This document shows positions 61,055 to 64,000 of a stretch of DNA of 64,000 nt, piece by piece (the first letter of the stretch is position 1; each line of letters starts with the position of its first letter). The notes under the pieces were generated by a model. It was not told the DNA's origin. It saw nothing but the letters and a program-made list of their open reading frames with translations, and ran no database searches. The position numbers and the translations under genes are program-made. This stretch comes from WTJY01 sp045105475 (GTDB taxonomy: Bacteria > Chloroflexota > Anaerolineae > Promineifilales > Promineifilaceae). Where the stretch lies: the NCBI GenBank assembly GCA_045105475.1, contig JBGCDP010000219.1, forward strand, positions 1 to 64,000, given 5' to 3'.

Positions 61055-63940
61055 ATGCATGGAAATGATCAAAATTTAGCGGCACGCTCTATCAGTCAAC
61101 GTCTCAAAAAAACAGCTTTATGGGGCGGAATACTAGCGCTTTTTGGATTGATCTTTGGTGGGGGATACTTAGCAGTTCAAGCGCTCCCGGCTTTTTATGC
61201 AGCGCCACAAGCTATTCCACGGCAAATCGTTTGGGACAAGCTGCCTAGCCCGTTAATCGTTGATTCCGCCGTTGATACATGGAGTTCGGCCGAGCACGTC
61301 ACTGATGCACTGTGGACAAATAATCTTGTTTGGCTAGCTACCAATGGTGGCGTCGTCGTGCATAATGTGCAAAGTGGTGAGCAGGTGAAATTTTTACCCG
61401 AACACGGATTGCCATCTGCCGAAATTAGTACGGTCACCAATGATGTGATCGGCCGCATATGGGTTGGGACAGGAGACTCAGGCGTAGCAGTTTATGACGG
61501 GGGGGCATGGACGACGTTTGGCCGAGACAGCGGCCTACCATCAGGTCGAATTCGAGAAATTTTTGCAGCGAAAGATGGGGTAATCTGGGCCGCAACCGCT
61601 TCTGGCTTAGCCCGCTACGACGGGAGCGAATGGTCGACGGTCCGTTTTTCCTTGTTAGATTTGACCCCTATTGATGCCACCGGTGTCACGGGAATAGATC
61701 AATCAGTATGGGTGAGTAGCCGTGAAGGCGTCTATCGATTTAATGGTCAACGTTGGGATTATTTCGGCATCAACGAAGGGCTGATCAATGATGATGTTTC
61801 ATCGATAACCATTACGCCTGACCGAGCTGTTTGGATCGGAACCCCGTCAGGGGTTGGTCGCTTTGATGGGACAAAGTGGGGCCGCTACACAGTACGAGAT
61901 GGGCTACCTGATATGCCGGTGCAAAGTATAGTGGCTGCCCCAGACAATACGGTTTCAATCGCTTTTGGCAATGACGATGAACCGGATTTGTTTGAGACGA
62001 TTCGCTTTGATGGATTGGCCATTGTGCCACTTTATTCGGGGGCGGTGAGTAATCTTGTGCAACAAGGTAGCCAGCTTTGGGTAGCGACGGCCCAAGGTTT
62101 AGTTCGGCCGAACAGCGGAGCGGTTTTAGAAACGATTACGGCTGGTAGTGATTTTAAGCATACACGCTTAACTGACTTAATCGGGCTGAAGAACGGGGTG
62201 GCTATCGCTGGGGATGCGGGTATTTCAACTCTACGCTTATCAAATGAACCAAAGCCATCTGATGAGGTCTGGAATACAGTTGAGCTAACTCTTGAGCAGG
62301 TAAATGGGTTGTCACAGGCAGATGACGGCCGTTTGGCCCTTGTGGGTCAACATGCGGCAGAAGGTGTTTTGCTTATTGATGAGGCTGGAACCATCGAAAC
62401 GGCCGCGTGCGAAACGGCCGGTATGCAGGTGGGACATCTTTATGCGATGACTGAAACTGAAAATGGGGATTTATGGTTTTTAGGGACAGAAAATATCGGC
62501 CGACTCTCGCTGTCACAATCGGCCGAAAATGCGACAGGCCCCGTTGGTCAATGGCGCTATTTCCCTGAAGGGCTGCCAATAGAATATGGTCCACGAAAAA
62601 TTGTGGCTGACAAAAACGGTGATATTTGGATCGGCTTAAACGAAGGTCTCTTTATGCTTGATGAAGCGGCTGATCGCTGGAACCTTGTTTTAGGTGAGAC
62701 GATTCAGCGCATGACATCTAGCCCTGCTGGTGGACTTTGGCTTGTTGCTGACGATGCCCTCCTACATTTCGTTGACGGCGCGTTTGTGCCAGCCCCATTA
62801 CCTAAAGTCGCTGACATCAGCCGTGGTTTTGTCGCCAATGAAGCCGGACTGTGGGTGTCGAGTGCCAATGGCATAGCCCATTTGCCGATTGATTCAGCCG
62901 GAGAATGGATTGTGTACACAACGACGGACGGTTTGCCGACTGATGACGTCACCACGTTAACGGTTGATGTGCATGGGACCGTCTGGGCCGGTTATGGTGA
63001 TGCTCGCTTTGGCGTTAGCTACTTTAAAGATGGTGTTTGGGGCATTGTGCATAATATCAAAGACCCAAGTGCACCTAATGGGGGGCATTTTACAGATAAC
63101 GGCATGCGGCGGGATGAAGTGGTGGCGTTAGGGATAACGGCCGATGGGTCAGCTTGGTATGGTAGCTTTTTGGGAAAAATTGGGCAGATTTCGCCAAATG
63201 AAAACTTGTATGAGCCGGATGACTATCGGCTGTACTTTGCTAACATGACCGCAGTGCATGCGGCCGCTGACGGAACAATTTGGTTTGCTGGCTGGGAAGG
63301 GCGTTTGGCCAGACTGTTGCCAGAATCGGTTACGTTGGAGCCGGATCGGTGGCTAATTTATGAACGTGATTTGGCCTCTGCTAAAGCGCAGGCTGTGGTT
63401 GTAGAAGACGGTCAAATTTGGCTAGGGACTGATGCCGGTGTGGCTGTCATCGATGACGATGAGTGCCGGTTGGTGGCTCATCGAGAGCGGCTAAATGTTG
63501 TTGCTGGCATTGCGAACCCCAACGATGACTCAATCTGGTGGGCGACGGCCAATCATGGTGCTTTGCAATTAGATACTGCCACGGAAAAATTAGACTGGCC
63601 GATTTTGCATCTGCGCGGACGCAAGTTTAGCGATATGACACAGGCGGCTGATGATGCTTTTGTGTTTGTGTCTGACACGTCTCTTATTCGAGTTGATGGA
63701 TTAGAGCGGCAGATATTGTCTTTGGAAAACCTCGGCGAGATTTTTGCGGTGACAACTGGGATTGATCTACGTCCTTGGGTAGCGACTGATCGAGGCGTTG
63801 CGACGCTGCGGGGCGAGGATTGGCAGTATCTAACCACTGACGATGGGTTGGCGAGCAATCGTGCTATCGATATTTTGATTGAGGCGGACGGAACACTTTG
63901 GGTGCTGTCAGAAACGGCCGTTAGCCGCATTCGTCGATGA
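61055..63940 (+). CDS. Membrane-anchored two-component-regulator-type beta-propeller protein
   Basis: 961 residues. An N-terminal membrane helix (ALWGGILALFGLIFGGGYLA, about 22-42) is followed by many repeats of the Reg_prop type, for example GRIWVGTGDSGVAVYDGGAW (about 136), GVIWAATASGLARYDGSEW (about 178), RAVWIGTPSGVGRFDGTKW (about 260) and GTLWVLSETAVSRIRR at the end. These form two propellers as in hybrid two-component sensors of Bacteroidetes. No Y_Y_Y, histidine kinase or receiver domain follows, so it is a stand-alone sensor/binding protein. It overlaps the next gene by 4 nt (ATGA). Confidence 0.85.
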   Translation: MHGNDQNLAARSISQRLKKTALWGGILALFGLIFGGGYLAVQALPAFYAAPQAIPRQIVWDKLPSPLIVDSAVDTWSSAEHVTDALWTNNLVWLATNGGVVVHNVQSGEQVKFLPEHGLPSAEISTVTNDVIGRIWVGTGDSGVAVYDGGAWTTFGRDSGLPSGRIREIFAAKDGVIWAATASGLARYDGSEWSTVRFSLLDLTPIDATGVTGIDQSVWVSSREGVYRFNGQRWDYFGINEGLINDDVSSITITPDRAVWIGTPSGVGRFDGTKWGRYTVRDGLPDMPVQSIVAAPDNTVSIAFGNDDEPDLFETIRFDGLAIVPLYSGAVSNLVQQGSQLWVATAQGLVRPNSGAVLETITAGSDFKHTRLTDLIGLKNGVAIAGDAGISTLRLSNEPKPSDEVWNTVELTLEQVNGLSQADDGRLALVGQHAAEGVLLIDEAGTIETAACETAGMQVGHLYAMTETENGDLWFLGTENIGRLSLSQSAENATGPVGQWRYFPEGLPIEYGPRKIVADKNGDIWIGLNEGLFMLDEAADRWNLVLGETIQRMTSSPAGGLWLVADDALLHFVDGAFVPAPLPKVADISRGFVANEAGLWVSSANGIAHLPIDSAGEWIVYTTTDGLPTDDVTTLTVDVHGTVWAGYGDARFGVSYFKDGVWGIVHNIKDPSAPNGGHFTDNGMRRDEVVALGITADGSAWYGSFLGKIGQISPNENLYEPDDYRLYFANMTAVHAAADGTIWFAGWEGRLARLLPESVTLEPDRWLIYERDLASAKAQAVVVEDGQIWLGTDAGVAVIDDDECRLVAHRERLNVVAGIANPNDDSIWWATANHGALQLDTATEKLDWPILHLRGRKFSDMTQAADDAFVFVSDTSLIRVDGLERQILSLENLGEIFAVTTGIDLRPWVATDRGVATLRGEDWQYLTTDDGLASNRAIDILIEADGTLWVLSETAVSRIRR

Positions 63941-64000
63941 AAATAGATGGTTCTAAAAAAAGCATGAATTGGCGCCGAACGGCCGTTTGGGCCGCATCGC
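63937..64000 (+). CDS. Start of a downstream gene, cut by window edge
   Basis: An ATG at 63937 overlaps the propeller stop (ATGA) and opens 21 codons (MKIDGSKKSMNWRRTAVWAA) to the edge. The basic then hydrophobic start suggests a membrane or exported protein. The tight coupling suggests it works with the propeller protein. A second in-frame ATG lies at 63964. No family can be assigned from 21 residues. Confidence 0.55.
   Translation, partial: MKIDGSKKSMNWRRTAVWAAS

Noticed and set aside
1..64000. CRISPR arrays, tRNA/rRNA genes, insertion sequences, prophage
   Set aside because: No regularly spaced repeats, cloverleaf-like sequences, transposase or phage genes were recognised by reading; a covariance-model scan was not possible.

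Overview
The window carries about 49 protein genes, one of them broken, and no recognisable tRNA, rRNA, CRISPR array or transposon. Base composition is moderate (roughly 44-46% G+C by eye). The gene set suggests an environmental bacterium, most likely Chloroflexota (Anaerolineae/Ardenticatenia-like). It combines an oxoprolinase-type hydantoinase, a tungsten/molybdenum aldehyde:ferredoxin oxidoreductase, a non-pyrrolysine MttB-family methyltransferase, secreted beta-propellers held by a C-terminal membrane helix, and a very large glycan locus. No rRNA is present, so the taxonomic call is inference.

Layout. 1-10.7 kb is mixed metabolism. A fused HyuA-HyuB gene (runs off the left edge) and an acyl-CoA dehydrogenase lie on the minus strand. 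The dehydrogenase is divergent from an aldehyde:ferredoxin oxidoreductase, across a spacer with a TetR-like operator. After a symmetrical terminator come galT and a 1061-residue NRPS-like protein on the minus strand. That protein has lost nearly every catalytic signature: the adenylation P-loop and lysine, the carrier serine and the thioesterase histidine. An O-antigen polymerase/ligase follows at 10.9-12.6 kb (minus).

12.9-58.9 kb is one surface-polysaccharide locus, almost all on the plus strand, with many 1-16 nt gene overlaps. It encodes heptose enzymes (GmhB-like phosphatase, HddA-like kinase), four GT2 and eight GT4 glycosyltransferases, two GT39-like membrane glycosyltransferases, and a phosphoglycosyltransferase that starts repeat units. 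Export and polymerisation proteins are a Wzm/Wzt ABC exporter, a second Wzy/WaaL-like protein and a Wzc-like co-polymerase/ATPase. Decoration enzymes are a sulfotransferase, methyltransferases, two LbH acyltransferases, and an ACP + SDR + AMP-ligase module. Also present are a B12-binding radical SAM enzyme, two membrane-anchored sialidase-like propellers coupled to the exporter, two paralogous SDR epimerases flanking a methyltransferase, GlpD, a membrane-anchored DUF5060 glycosidase-like protein and a flippase-like protein. Together these would build, decorate, polymerise and export a complex, probably sulfated and acylated glycan.

58.9-64 kb returns to metabolism and sensing: a CHMI-type isomerase (minus), an MttB-family methyltransferase, a 961-residue two-component-regulator-type propeller protein, and the start of a further gene at the right edge.

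A genome-style signature runs through everything: GGCCG/CGGCC (often as CGGCCG) is several-fold more frequent than composition predicts and occurs in all three codon frames.
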